From positions 1 to 26,300 of the forward strand of contig JAEWPB010000026.1 in the NCBI GenBank assembly GCA_023399465.1: 26,300 bases of DNA, given 5' to 3'. Origin of the DNA: Pseudomonadota bacterium (GTDB lineage: Bacteria > Pseudomonadota > Alphaproteobacteria > Rhizobiales > Rhizobiaceae). The notes below the pieces were generated by a model, which saw only the letters and a list, made by a program, of their open reading frames with translations, did no database searches and was not told the DNA's origin. This document shows positions 8,579 through 16,383 of the stretch, one piece after another (the stretch's first letter is position 1; every line of letters begins with the position of its first letter). Position numbers and translations under genes: made by a program.

Positions 8579-9214
8579 TCAGGCAGCGATGTAACGGTCC
8601 TTGCGGTGGTTGACGGCCAGCGCAACGTTCATCACCGCCGCACCGAGAATGGAGCAGAAGATGATCCAGGGACTGAAGATGAAGAGCGAGCAGGCGACGA
8701 TGATGACATCGAAGGTCAGCAGAACCAGTCCCGCCTTCCAGCCGAAGCGGTCCTGCAGGTAAAGCGCCAGAATGCCCACACCGCCGAGGCTGGTACGGTG
8801 GCGAAAGAGCGCCAGCATGCCGGCACCGATGGCGATGCCGCCGAACATGGCGCCGATGACAGGATCGACCGTCCCGAAATCGATCGCCCTTGGCAGCAAC
8901 TCGGAAAGCAGCGAGGTCATGGCGATGGCGGAAAAGGTCTTGATGGTGAAGGCCGGCCCGAGGCGCCGCAGCGCGAGGTAGTAGAACGGCAGGTTCACCA
9001 GAAAGAAGCAGAGGCCGAAATTCACCTCGGTCAGGTAATGGGCAAGGAATGCCAGGCCCGGCGCGCCGCCCGTCACGAGTCCGGCGCTTTGCAGGAGGAC
9101 GATACCCAGCGAACACAGCATGGCCCCGGAGACAACGCCCTGGATGTCTTCCAGAACCGAGTGCCTTTCGGAGGTGGAGCGGATGAAAGGTAGGGAGGTC
9201 GCCTTTTTCAGCAT
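8579..9214 (-). CDS. YitT family membrane protein (downstream paralogue)
   Basis: The 211-residue protein has about six membrane segments and the DUF161/YitT features: DIQGVVSGAMLCSLGI, NFGLCFFLVNLPFYYLALRRLG, TIKTF and HRTSLGGVGILALYLQDRFGWKAG. It lacks the cytosolic DUF2179 domain found in Firmicute YitT proteins. The start at 9214 gives the same length as its neighbour and has AAGGA upstream; an open frame without homology extends back to 9394. It is a clear tandem duplicate of the gene at 9448-10083, with matching ends (NHRKDRYIAA versus NHRADRYIAL). The function of the family is unknown; transport is assumed from the topology. Confidence 0.88.
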   Translation of the reverse strand: MLKKATSLPFIRSTSERHSVLEDIQGVVSGAMLCSLGIVLLQSAGLVTGGAPGLAFLAHYLTEVNFGLCFFLVNLPFYYLALRRLGPAFTIKTFSAIAMTSLLSELLPRAIDFGTVDPVIGAMFGGIAIGAGMLALFRHRTSLGGVGILALYLQDRFGWKAGLVLLTFDVIIVACSLFIFSPWIIFCSILGAAVMNVALAVNHRKDRYIAA

Positions 9215-9261
9215 GCGCAAATCGTCCTTGATACCCTCCCGCGGCCGTTCTAGCCGCTTGT

Positions 9262-9275
9262 CTTGATGGATCAAG
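9262..9275. promoter_or_regulatory. palindrome upstream of the downstream yitT paralogue
   Basis: CTTGAT and ATCAAG, separated by two bases, form a 14-base inverted repeat about 48 bases before the start codon. It could be an operator. It resembles an FNR half-site pair, but the two-base spacer rules out an ordinary FNR/FixK box. Confidence 0.35.
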
Positions 9276-9447
9276 GGGTTTGGTCCGAAATTAGACGAAC
9301 GTAAAAGGTCTTTGCGCCGGCTACCTCGGCAAGGCTCGATGAGCCCCACTGTCGAGAGCCCGGATCCGACCTTCCGCTGCAGCCAGATCCGCATGTGCGG
9401 CCGTGACCCTGCTGCAATTCTTCATCGAAGCGGACACATAGAGGCCC

Positions 9448-10083
9448 TTAGAGGGCGATGTAGCGATCGGCGCGGTGGTTGATGGCAACGAACAGGTTGA
9501 GCACGACCGCGCCGAATACCGAGTAGAACACCACCTCAGGCGTGGTGACGAAGAACGCGGCGGCCAGCACGCACATGTCGATCGCCAGTTGCACCAGACC
9601 GGCGCGAATGCCGAAGCGTTCCTGCAGGTAGATGCCGAGAATGCCGACGCCGCCGAGGCTCGCCCGGTGGCGATAGAGTGCCAGCAGGCCGTATCCGAGC
9701 AGCAGTCCACCGAGAAGCGCGGCCCAGGCCGGCGAGATATCGGCAATCTCAAGGAAGCGCGACTGGATATCGGCAAGCACGGAGGTCAGGCCGATGGCGA
9801 TGAAGGTCTTGATGGTGAAGGACATGCCGAGCCGTTTCCACGAGAGGTAGAAGAACGGCAGGTTGAGCAGGAAGAACGTCAGGCCGAAGTTCAGCCCGAA
9901 AGCATAGTGCAACAGAAAGGCGATACCGGCGGTGCTGCCGGTCAGAAGACCGGCGCTTGCCAGGCAATAGAGACCAAGCGCCGCCACCAGGCTGCCGGAG
10001 AAGATGCCTTGCACATCTTCCACAGGGGTATGACGGTTCGGGGCAGTATTCCAGAGTCCGAGAAGCTGCGTGATTTGCGCCAT
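9448..10083 (-). CDS. YitT family membrane protein (upstream paralogue)
   Basis: The 211-residue protein has about six hydrophobic segments and is collinear with the downstream copy: DVQGIFSGSLVAALGLYCL, NFGLTFFLLNLPFFYLSWKRLG, FTIKTFIAIGLTSVLAD and HRASLGGVGILGIYLQERFG. By eye the two share roughly half of their residues, which indicates an old tandem duplication with divergence. The ATG at 10083 is preceded by TAGGA at about seven bases. A 233-base gap to the next copy contains a separate palindrome, so the two paralogues may be transcribed and regulated separately. An array of GCAATA/TATTGC repeats lies about 85-115 bases upstream. The family function is unknown. Confidence 0.9.
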   Translation of the reverse strand: MAQITQLLGLWNTAPNRHTPVEDVQGIFSGSLVAALGLYCLASAGLLTGSTAGIAFLLHYAFGLNFGLTFFLLNLPFFYLSWKRLGMSFTIKTFIAIGLTSVLADIQSRFLEIADISPAWAALLGGLLLGYGLLALYRHRASLGGVGILGIYLQERFGIRAGLVQLAIDMCVLAAAFFVTTPEVVFYSVFGAVVLNLFVAINHRADRYIAL

Positions 10084-10167
10084 GAAGGTCCTACCGGCAG
10101 GTTTGCTTGCTGCAATGCAACATCAAATCTGCCTTCAGAAACCGCGGCCAGCAAGCGAAATATGTAA

Positions 10168-10199
10168 GCAATACTGACCTATATTGCAGATAGCAATAT
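10168..10199. promoter_or_regulatory. array of GCAATA/TATTGC repeats upstream of yitT
   Basis: A perfect inverted repeat, ATATTGC (10181-10187), five bases, GCAATAT (10193-10199), is preceded by a third copy, GCAATA, at 10168-10173. The array lies in the 124-base gap between the methyltransferase stop and the yitT start codon, on an AT-rich background. This looks like a binding site for a dimeric repressor or activator; the regulator is unknown. Weak termination of the methyltransferase transcript is an alternative. Confidence 0.5.
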
Positions 10200-10207
10200 T
10201 CCTGTAG

Positions 10208-11149
10208 TCAGCCCCGCTTTTCCGCAAGAAACAGCAAGCCAGACACCGGCTTTCCGCCATCTTTGCGAAGCACCGTGCGCTCCACCGCCCGCACGTCGAA
10301 GCCATAACCGCCGCACATCCCGCGCACATAGGTTTCCGAATGGGCAAAGCGCATGCCCACGCCGAGATGAAAGCCGTCGGGCGTACCGGAATCCTCGATC
10401 GAGAAGGCGAACAAACCGCCAGCCGCGATCAGTTCATCGACGATAGCGAACACGCCGGAGAGGTGGCCGAGATAGTTCAGCACGTCGGCGGCGCCGACGA
10501 GATCGGCGCGGCGTCGGACGCGATCCTCGCCGAACAGGCCCGAGGCATCCGCCACCAGCGACAGGTCGCCGCGCGCCAGATGGTCGTAGATATTCTTCTG
10601 GGCCGCCTTGGCGAGCATGCGGGTGGAAATATCGAAGCCTTCGAGCCTCGCCGTCTGCGTCCGGATCACCGTGCCGAACAGCCCGGTTCCGCAACCGAGA
10701 TCGACAGTGCAGGCAAAGCGGCGTCCCGCGGTTTCGCGTTCGATAATCCCTGCCAGTCGCCGCGGCACCTCGTACTCCAGCCGCTCCACCAGCGATTTCT
10801 CGAAGCGCTCGGCATAGTCGTCGAACAGACGTTCGACATAGTGTCGGGAGGGCTCGTCCGGCAGTCCGGCAGCACCGAGCAGAACGAGCTTCAGGCCGGC
10901 CCCGAAGATGTCCTCGCCGCCGAGATCGAGGACCTGCCGGTAGGCAGCCACGGCGCCGTCGCGGTTGCCCGCCTTCTCGCGATATTCGCCAAGCCGAAAC
11001 CAGCCTGTCGCCCAGTGTTGCGCCCGCTCCAGCGCCTGCTCCATAAGCTCTGCGGCGGCGCCGGGATCGTCGTTTTCAGCAAGCATTCGAGCGTAATCGG
11101 CGCGGCGGTCAGTGACGACGTCACCGGAGGAGAGCTGGTGCTGAGACAT
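10208..11149 (-). CDS. TPR-containing class I SAM-dependent methyltransferase
   Basis: The 313-residue protein has an N-terminal TPR-like helical region (residues 20-95; ARMLAENDDPGAAAELMEQAL, GWFRLGEYREKAGNRDGAVAAYRQ) and a class I methyltransferase domain with the SAM-binding motif TVDLGCGTGLFG (148-159), then EGFDIS and VADASG. This is the COG4976 type (predicted TPR methyltransferase); the substrate is unknown. Between the two parts lies RHYVERLFDDYAERFEKSLVERLEY, a segment conserved in this family. The start at 11149 (MSQHQL) is chosen over an in-frame ATG at 11203 because the extra residues look non-coding; the ribosome-binding site is weak in either case. The gene is divergent from the DUF6460 gene across 145 bases. 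Confidence 0.88.
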   Translation of the reverse strand: MSQHQLSSGDVVTDRRADYARMLAENDDPGAAAELMEQALERAQHWATGWFRLGEYREKAGNRDGAVAAYRQVLDLGGEDIFGAGLKLVLLGAAGLPDEPSRHYVERLFDDYAERFEKSLVERLEYEVPRRLAGIIERETAGRRFACTVDLGCGTGLFGTVIRTQTARLEGFDISTRMLAKAAQKNIYDHLARGDLSLVADASGLFGEDRVRRRADLVGAADVLNYLGHLSGVFAIVDELIAAGGLFAFSIEDSGTPDGFHLGVGMRFAHSETYVRGMCGGYGFDVRAVERTVLRKDGGKPVSGLLFLAEKRG

Positions 11150-11294
11150 GGATGGGGTCCGATTGGGATGATATTTTTTTGACGAAGCCACAAAAAAACA
11201 CAAGAACTAATTCACGGGAGACCCCGCGTCCGTCGGTGGAAAACTTGCAAGGCGCAGAATGCGCGTCTATCTCAAGCGAAACAGGAGAACGTGA

Positions 11295-11561
11295 ATGTCC
11301 AACGAGGCCAACAGATTTCTGGGCGATACCCCTGCCCGCACGGCGATCAAGCTGATCGTGGTGTCGCTTATCGTCGGCTTCGCCATGACGATCTTCGGCA
11401 TCGCTCCTCTGGACATTATCGCCGGCATACGCGACTTCATTCTCGACCTCTGGCGCACCGGTTTTGCCGCGCTCGGCCGGATCGGCGATTACCTGCTGAT
11501 CGGCGCCACCGTGGTCATTCCCGTCTTCATCATCCTGCGTATCTTGAGCTACCGCCGCTGA
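11295..11561 (+). CDS. small membrane protein, DUF6460-like
   Basis: The 88-residue protein has two membrane segments, LIVVSLIVGFAMTIFGI (about 20-36) and YLLIGATVVIPVFIILRIL (about 66-84), joined by an amphipathic stretch (FILDLWRTGFAALGRIGD). The MSNEANRFLG start and the LRILSYRR end resemble the rhizobial DUF6460 family as I remember it; its function is unknown. AGGAGAACGTGA precedes the ATG. The stop is followed one base later by the start of the CAP-domain lipoprotein gene, so the two are probably cotranscribed. Confidence 0.8.
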   Translation: MSNEANRFLGDTPARTAIKLIVVSLIVGFAMTIFGIAPLDIIAGIRDFILDLWRTGFAALGRIGDYLLIGATVVIPVFIILRILSYRR

Positions 11562-11562
11562 C

Positions 11563-12063
11563 ATGATCCTTTTCGACAATACCTGCCCGCACCGACGGCT
11601 GTTCCTGCGCTCGTCGGCCGTCCTCCTCTTCGCCGGCCTCGCCGGCTGCGTCACCACTGACGACGATCGGTCGGGCGACGCCGACGACAGGACCACAAGC
11701 GCACTGCCGATGGTCAACGACCTGCGCAAGAGGAAGGGACTATCGTCCCTCTCCGTCAATTCCGCCGCGACCGACGCCGCGATCCATCAGGCCCGCCGGA
11801 TGGCGAAAGCCGGGAAGATGTCGCACCTGATCGGCCTCAACGACGATTTCGGCAAGCGCATGAAGGACCTCGGCGTGACCCTGCCGGCGGCCGAGAACAT
11901 CGCCGTCGGCCAGGATTCGACCGACAGGGCGGTGACCGCCTGGATCAACTCGTCCCGGCACCTCACCAACATGCTAGGCGAGTTTCAGGGGCTCGGCGTC
12001 GCGGTCGCGCGCAATCCCGCTTCCGGCAACCGCCCCTATTGGGCCATGGTGCTGTCAGGCTGA
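11563..12063 (+). CDS. CAP (SCP/PR-1) domain lipoprotein, probably Tat-exported
   Basis: The 166-residue protein begins with a short n-region, HRRLFLRSS (a twin-arginine RRxFL motif), a hydrophobic stretch and the lipobox LAGC, with the lipidated cysteine at residue 29. The mature part is a compact CAP domain: NDLRKRKGLSSLSVNSAATDAAIHQA, MSHLIG, AAENIAVG, AVTAWINSSRHLTNML and the terminal YWAMVLSG. Prokaryotic CAP proteins are surface or periplasmic proteins of mostly unknown activity. The start lies one base after the stop of the DUF6460 gene. Combined Tat and lipoprotein signals are known but uncommon; Sec export cannot be excluded. Confidence 0.87.
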   Translation: MILFDNTCPHRRLFLRSSAVLLFAGLAGCVTTDDDRSGDADDRTTSALPMVNDLRKRKGLSSLSVNSAATDAAIHQARRMAKAGKMSHLIGLNDDFGKRMKDLGVTLPAAENIAVGQDSTDRAVTAWINSSRHLTNMLGEFQGLGVAVARNPASGNRPYWAMVLSG

Positions 12064-12109
12064 GGCGATTCGCGCCGCGGCCGCCAACCGGTCGACGACA
12101 GGCAATTGA

Positions 12110-13486
12110 ATGGACAGCATGGCTAACCGGGCGGACAGCGCCGGACATGAGGGCATCCCGCATGGAGGCGCTTTCGACGTAACCCACCGGCTGGTGTTGT
12201 CGATTGCCATTCCGATGACGCTTGGCTTCATGACCACGCCACTGCTCGGCCTCGTCGACACTGCAGTCGTCGGTCACCTCGGACAGGCCGAAGCGCTTGC
12301 CGGCCTGGCGATCGGCGCCGTGCTCTTCGATCTCCTGTTCGCCAGCTTCAACTTCCTGCGCGCATCCACCACCGGCTTGACCGCCCAGGCGCTCGGGCGC
12401 GGAGACACCCGCGAACAACAGGCGGTCTTTTTGCGGGCCCTGCTCTCGGCGCTTGCCTGTGGCCTGCTGCTGATGGCGCTGTCGCCACTGCTGCTCGCCA
12501 TCGGGCTGAAACTGATGGGGCCGGAACCTGCCGTCGCCGACACCACCACCACCTACTTCACCATCCGCATCCTTTCAGGGCCCATGGCGCTGGCGAACTA
12601 CGCCATTCTCGGCTTCGTGCTCGGGCGCGGCCAGGGCACTCTCGGACTGATGCTGCAGGCCGTGATCAACGGCATCAACATCGTGCTGTCGATCCTGCTC
12701 GGTCTGGTGCTCGACTGGGGTGTTGCGGGCGTTGCCTGGGGCACGCTGATCGGCGAAGCCGCCGGGGCCCTGGCGGGGCTGTTCATCATTGTCCGGGGAT
12801 TCGAGCGCAGGCACCGTCCGGGCTGGTCGGCAATCCTTGATCGCTCGCGGCTGGTCGAGCTCTTCGCGCTGAACCGCGACATCCTGATCCGCACTTTCGT
12901 GCTGCTTGGCGCTTTCGCGCTGATGACCCGCATCGGCTCCGGGCTTGGCGCGACCACGCTCGCTGCCAATGCGGTGCTGATGAACTTCGTGCTGATCTCC
13001 GCCTTCTACCTCGACGGACTGGCCAATGCCGCCGAGCAGATCACCGGCCGGGCAATCGGCGCCGACTGCCGGAAGGCCTTCGATCGCGGCCTGAAGCTGA
13101 CCACGCTGTGGTCGTTCGGACTGGCCGCGATCGCGACCCTGTTCTTTCTCGTTTTCGGGCAGGCCTTCATCGCCCTCCTGACCAATGCCGCCGATGTGCG
13201 CACGGCCGCAACAGCCTTCCTGCCGTGGGCGGCGATCACCGGCCTCACCGGCGCGCTGGCCTATCTGATGGACGGCGTATTCATTGGCGCCACCTGGTCG
13301 GACGACATGCGCAACCGCATGCTGATGGCCTTTGGTGGCTATCTCGCGGCGCTCGCAGTTCTCACTCCGAGCTTCGGCAATCACGGCCTCTGGGCGGCCT
13401 TGAACATCTTCCTCATTCTGCGCGGGGTACTGCTGGTGGTACTGGTGCGCCGCCGCGCCGATCAGAGCTTCACGTTCGCCCAGTGA
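12110..13486 (+). CDS. MATE family efflux transporter (DinF-type)
   Basis: The 458-residue protein has about twelve membrane segments and MATE family signatures in both halves, including IPMTLGFMTTPLLGLVDTAVVGHLG in the first segment, FLRASTTGLTAQALGRGD and LDGLANAAEQITGRAIG. The pattern matches the DinF/NorM-like branch, which exports cationic drugs or other small molecules in exchange for sodium ions or protons. The substrate is unknown. The start is ATG 12110, with a second possible start three codons later. It lies 46 bases after the CAP gene and could belong to the same transcript. Its last 25 bases overlap the 3' end of pyrD on the other strand. Confidence 0.92.
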   Translation: MDSMANRADSAGHEGIPHGGAFDVTHRLVLSIAIPMTLGFMTTPLLGLVDTAVVGHLGQAEALAGLAIGAVLFDLLFASFNFLRASTTGLTAQALGRGDTREQQAVFLRALLSALACGLLLMALSPLLLAIGLKLMGPEPAVADTTTTYFTIRILSGPMALANYAILGFVLGRGQGTLGLMLQAVINGINIVLSILLGLVLDWGVAGVAWGTLIGEAAGALAGLFIIVRGFERRHRPGWSAILDRSRLVELFALNRDILIRTFVLLGAFALMTRIGSGLGATTLAANAVLMNFVLISAFYLDGLANAAEQITGRAIGADCRKAFDRGLKLTTLWSFGLAAIATLFFLVFGQAFIALLTNAADVRTAATAFLPWAAITGLTGALAYLMDGVFIGATWSDDMRNRMLMAFGGYLAALAVLTPSFGNHGLWAALNIFLILRGVLLVVLVRRRADQSFTFAQ

Positions 13487-14550
13487 TCGAGCCTGGTGTC
13501 ACGCAGATCGCGGATCGAGGATACTCCCTCGCGCTCGACCTGCTGGCTGAGGCCCTTGACGATGCGGCCCGGCAGATCCGGTCCCTCGTACACCATGCAG
13601 GAATAAAGCTGCACCAGATCGGCGCCGGCACGGATCTTCTCCAGCGCGGTCTCGGCCGAGGATACGCCGCCGACACCGATGATCGGCATGGCGCTGCCGA
13701 CCCGCCGGCGCATGCGTGCTAGGACCGCAGTCGACTTCTCGAACAGCGGCGCGCCTGACAAGCCGCCTGCTTCGCCGGCCTGGCGACGATCCTTCAGTCC
13801 CTCGCGCGACAGGGTGGTATTGGAAACGACCAGGCCGTCGAGATCATGCGCCAGCGCCTCCGCGGCGATATCGTCCATGCCCTCCTCGGTCAGATCAGGA
13901 GCGATCTTCAGGAACACCGGTATGCGCCTTCCGGTTTTCGCGGCCTCATCATTGCGGGCGCCGAGCACGGCGCTCAGCAACTGGGAGAGGCTTTCGCGCG
14001 CCTGCAGGTCGCGCAGGCCCGGCGTGTTGGGCGAGGAAATGTTCGCGGTAAAGTATCCGGCGATGGTGTAGAAGCGGCGGATGCCGGCGACATAGTCGGC
14101 AATGCGATCGGCACTGTCCTTGTTGGCACCGATATTGACGCCGACGACGCCGTTTGGCCTGCGCGCGGCAAGGCGGGCGAATGCGGCATCGTGGCCCTCA
14201 TTGTTGAAGCCGAGGCGATTGATCACCGCCCGGTCGTCGACAAGGCGGAACATCCGGGGCTTGTCGTTGCCCGCCTGCGGCTTCGGGGTGAGCGTGCCGA
14301 CTTCCACATAGCCGAAACCGAGACGCAGCAGGGCATCCGGCACCTCGGCATTCTTGTCATAGCCGGCCGCCATCCCCAGCGGATTGGGGAAGCTGATGCC
14401 GGCAACCGTCTGGCGCAGGCGTGGATCGTCCGGCGCCCCGCAGGACGGCACCATCCCGGTCTTCAGCGCCGTGATCGACAGGCCATGCGCGGTTTCCGGA
14501 TCGAACATGAAGAGGCCGCGGCGAACGACCGACTGAAACATATCGAGCAT
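13462..14550 (-). CDS. pyrD: dihydroorotate dehydrogenase (quinone), class 2
   Basis: The 362-residue enzyme oxidises dihydroorotate to orotate with membrane quinone, in pyrimidine biosynthesis. Class 2 features are visible: an N-terminal amphipathic extension (MLDMFQSVVRRGLFMFDPETAHGLSITAL), NPLGMAAGYDKNAEVPDALL (FMN site), GTLTPKPQAGNDKPRMFRL, NISSPNTPGL with the catalytic serine, FLKIAPDL, VSNTTLSREGL and IIGVGGVSSAETALEKIRAGA (phosphate-binding). The start at 14550 is set by GGAGGAATTGTG and overlaps the stop of the DUF952 gene by one base; the frame stays open upstream to 15051 but that part belongs to the other gene. The 3' end overlaps the convergent MATE gene by 25 bases. Confidence 0.97.
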   Translation of the reverse strand: MLDMFQSVVRRGLFMFDPETAHGLSITALKTGMVPSCGAPDDPRLRQTVAGISFPNPLGMAAGYDKNAEVPDALLRLGFGYVEVGTLTPKPQAGNDKPRMFRLVDDRAVINRLGFNNEGHDAAFARLAARRPNGVVGVNIGANKDSADRIADYVAGIRRFYTIAGYFTANISSPNTPGLRDLQARESLSQLLSAVLGARNDEAAKTGRRIPVFLKIAPDLTEEGMDDIAAEALAHDLDGLVVSNTTLSREGLKDRRQAGEAGGLSGAPLFEKSTAVLARMRRRVGSAMPIIGVGGVSSAETALEKIRAGADLVQLYSCMVYEGPDLPGRIVKGLSQQVEREGVSSIRDLRDTRLDHWANVKL

Positions 14551-14894
14551 CACAATTCCTCCGGAAATACATGGGCGCCGTCCTGCCCGAGCGGCAGCGG
14601 CTTTTCCCATAGGACCGCCGCGCAATCGAGGGCGGCGTAAAGATGCGGAAAGAGATCTCCGCCCCGCGACGGTTCGAATACCAGCTTGTCGCCGAGAGCG
14701 GCGCCATCGACCGCCACCAGCAGCAGATCGTCCGCGCCGGAGAAGTGGCGCGCAGCCGTTTCCCGGACCTGCGCCGCGGTCGAAAAGTGGATGAAGCCAT
14801 CGGCCAGATCGATCGCAGCGCCTTGAAAAACGCCAGTTTCTCTGGTCTTTTCCCAAAGTGTTTTCGGCACGATCTTGTAGACGATTGACGCCAT
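14550..14894 (-). CDS. DUF952 domain-containing protein
   Basis: The 114-residue protein is a single DUF952 domain: MASIVYKIVPKTLWEKTRETG, GAAIDLADGFIHFSTAAQVRETAARHF, LLLVAVDGAALGDKLVFEPSRGGDLFPHLYAAL and the terminal HVFPEEL. The fold is related to ADP-ribosyltransferase-like proteins according to family descriptions, but no activity is established. Its TGA overlaps the pyrD ATG by one base, so the two genes are translationally coupled; this pairing is common in rhizobia, with no known functional reason. The start at 14894 is chosen from the domain boundary; upstream in-frame codons back to 14957 show no homology. Confidence 0.9.
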   Translation of the reverse strand: MASIVYKIVPKTLWEKTRETGVFQGAAIDLADGFIHFSTAAQVRETAARHFSGADDLLLVAVDGAALGDKLVFEPSRGGDLFPHLYAALDCAAVLWEKPLPLGQDGAHVFPEEL

Positions 14895-14959
14895 GGTCAC
14901 GGGGCTCCTGCTGGTCCATACGCGAATTTGCCAGCGGTTTGCCGAAAAGCGTTGCACTT

Positions 14960-14994
14960 GTCCACGGCCGGTTTGTGGACCGGCCGGATTTTTT
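14960..14994 (+). promoter_or_regulatory. terminator-like leader with an alternative hairpin (possible attenuator)
   Basis: CGGCCGG (14965-14971) and CCGGCCG (14980-14986) form a GC-rich stem followed by GATTTTTT, a standard intrinsic terminator shape on the plus strand. An overlapping, mutually exclusive hairpin is formed by GTCCAC (14960-14965) and GTGGAC (14975-14980). No plus-strand gene ends upstream: the DUF952 gene runs the other way. The structure sits about 20-30 bases before the ribosome-binding site of the gene at 15026, which is where an attenuator would lie. Confidence 0.5.
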
Positions 14995-15025
14995 CAGGAT
15001 TGGCGCCGATTTCCGGAGGATGCGT

Positions 15026-15457
15026 ATGAAGAAGATGCTGCTGGTCGCCATATTGAGCGCCTATGCGCCGCTGGCAAACGCCGAGGAACCCGCCGCCAAG
15101 CCAGGGGGCGACTACCGCTTCCAGCTGGAGCGGACTGAAAGCGGCGTGATCAGGCTGGACAAGCAAACCGGCGCGATGGCGCTGTGCCAGGAGACCGGCG
15201 GCGAACTGGTCTGCCGGATGGGCGCCGACGAACGCGCCGCCTATGACGAAGAACTGGCTCGCCTCGAACAACGCGTTGAAGCGCTGGAGAAAACCGTCGG
15301 CACTGCCGGTCCGGCGGAAAAATCGGTGATCCCGAGCGACGAGGAACTGAACCGCGCCTTCAGTTTCATGGAAAACGTCATGCGGCGTTTCATGGGCATG
15401 GTGCAGGACCTCAACAAGGAAGAACAGCAAGATAAAAGCCTTCCGCAAAAGACTTGA
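15026..15457 (+). CDS. hypothetical exported protein with coiled coil
   Basis: This 143-residue protein is not recognised. It has a signal peptide (MKKMLLVAILSAYAPLANAEE, cleavage likely after ANA). A short domain with two cysteines follows (YRFQLERTESGVIRLDKQTG, MALCQETGGELVCRMG), then a coiled coil (DEELARLEQRVEALEKTVG) and a C-terminal helix rich in methionine and phenylalanine (FSFMENVMRRFMGMVQDL). Similar small exported proteins are annotated as hypothetical in rhizobia, as far as I recall. GGAGG lies seven bases before the ATG at 15026; an ATG two codons upstream is less well placed. A terminator-like leader precedes it. The two cysteines could form a disulfide in the periplasm. Confidence 0.8.
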   Translation: MKKMLLVAILSAYAPLANAEEPAAKPGGDYRFQLERTESGVIRLDKQTGAMALCQETGGELVCRMGADERAAYDEELARLEQRVEALEKTVGTAGPAEKSVIPSDEELNRAFSFMENVMRRFMGMVQDLNKEEQQDKSLPQKT

Positions 15458-15544
15458 AGTGCTATATAGCGTGATCAATATACCGCAACGGATCCGCTTG
15501 GAGCCGCCTACACAGTAAATCGGCTCTTGGGAGGGGGCATTCGC

Positions 15545-16192
15545 ATGCCAGCACTGACCATCCTCATTGCAGATGATCATCCGCTCTTCCGTGGCGCGCT
15601 GAAACAGGCGGTCGCCGGGTTGGGCGGTGAACAATCGATCGTCGAGGCCGGCGACTTCGAAGCAGCGCGCAAGGCTGCCAGTGAAAATCCCGATGCCGAT
15701 CTGATGCTTCTCGATCTCGCCATGCCCGGCGTCAGCGGCTTTTCCGGGCTCATGGCACTTCGGGCCGAATTTCCGCATCTGCCTGTTGTGGTCGTGTCGG
15801 CGAGCGATGACGGGACCACCATCCGCCGCGCACTCGAACTCGGAGCCTCCGGCTTCATCTCCAAGTCCTCCGGTCTCGACGATATCCGCGCCGGCATCAA
15901 GACTGTCCTCGACGGCGGCATCTGGACGCCGGAAGACTACGGTGGCGGCCAGGAGAGCGATCCCGAAGTCGCCGATCTCATCCACCGGCTGCGCTCGCTC
16001 ACGCCCCAGCAGAGCCGGGTCCTTGCCATGCTCGCCGAAGGCCTGCTGAACAAGCAGATCGCCTATGAACTCGGAGTGTCCGAAGCGACCATCAAGGCGC
16101 ATGTCTCGGCCATCCTCCTGAAGCTGAACGTCGACAGCCGTACCCAGGCGGTCATCCAGCTCGGCAAGATCAACATGGCGACAACCGCCTGA
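15545..16192 (+). CDS. NarL/FixJ-type response regulator with LuxR HTH
   Basis: The 215-residue protein has a receiver domain (TILIADDHPLFRGALKQAV with acidic D10-D11, phospho-acceptor D57 in LMLLDLAMPGVSG, VVVVSAS, and GFISKSSG with the conserved lysine) and a C-terminal LuxR helix-turn-helix (LTPQQSRVLAMLAEGLLNKQIAYELGVSEATIKAHVSAIL). It would be a DNA-binding regulator switched by phosphorylation. No sensor kinase gene adjoins, so it is an orphan here. GGGAGGGGG precedes the start at 15545; the longer frame from 15527 would place the start inside this ribosome-binding site. The 87-base gap upstream holds a perfect ten-base palindrome at 15461-15470. Confidence 0.93.
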   Translation: MPALTILIADDHPLFRGALKQAVAGLGGEQSIVEAGDFEAARKAASENPDADLMLLDLAMPGVSGFSGLMALRAEFPHLPVVVVSASDDGTTIRRALELGASGFISKSSGLDDIRAGIKTVLDGGIWTPEDYGGGQESDPEVADLIHRLRSLTPQQSRVLAMLAEGLLNKQIAYELGVSEATIKAHVSAILLKLNVDSRTQAVIQLGKINMATTA

Positions 16193-16383
16193 AGAGGATT
16201 TTATTCCTTTCTCTCTTTACTGGCGACGCGAGCTTGGCTAAGCTTGCCGAACCTGCATCCGCGGGCGGGCAGCAACCTGCGCAATGGTGCCGGCAAATCG
16301 ACAATGACGGAGTTCAGGGGAGCGGCGTCCGCTTCGCGCACGCAGGAATACCTGGCCAGCCCGATCCTGGGACATGAGCGACG

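Noticed and set aside
9262..9275. Second FNR/FixK box before the downstream yitT gene
   Set aside because: The TTGAT and ATCAA half-sites are separated by two bases rather than four, which does not fit FNR-type dimers.
15461..15470. Perfect palindrome GCTATATAGC after the exported-protein stop codon
   Set aside because: Ten bases of AT-rich palindrome are weak evidence alone; no flanking symmetry or matching second copy was found.
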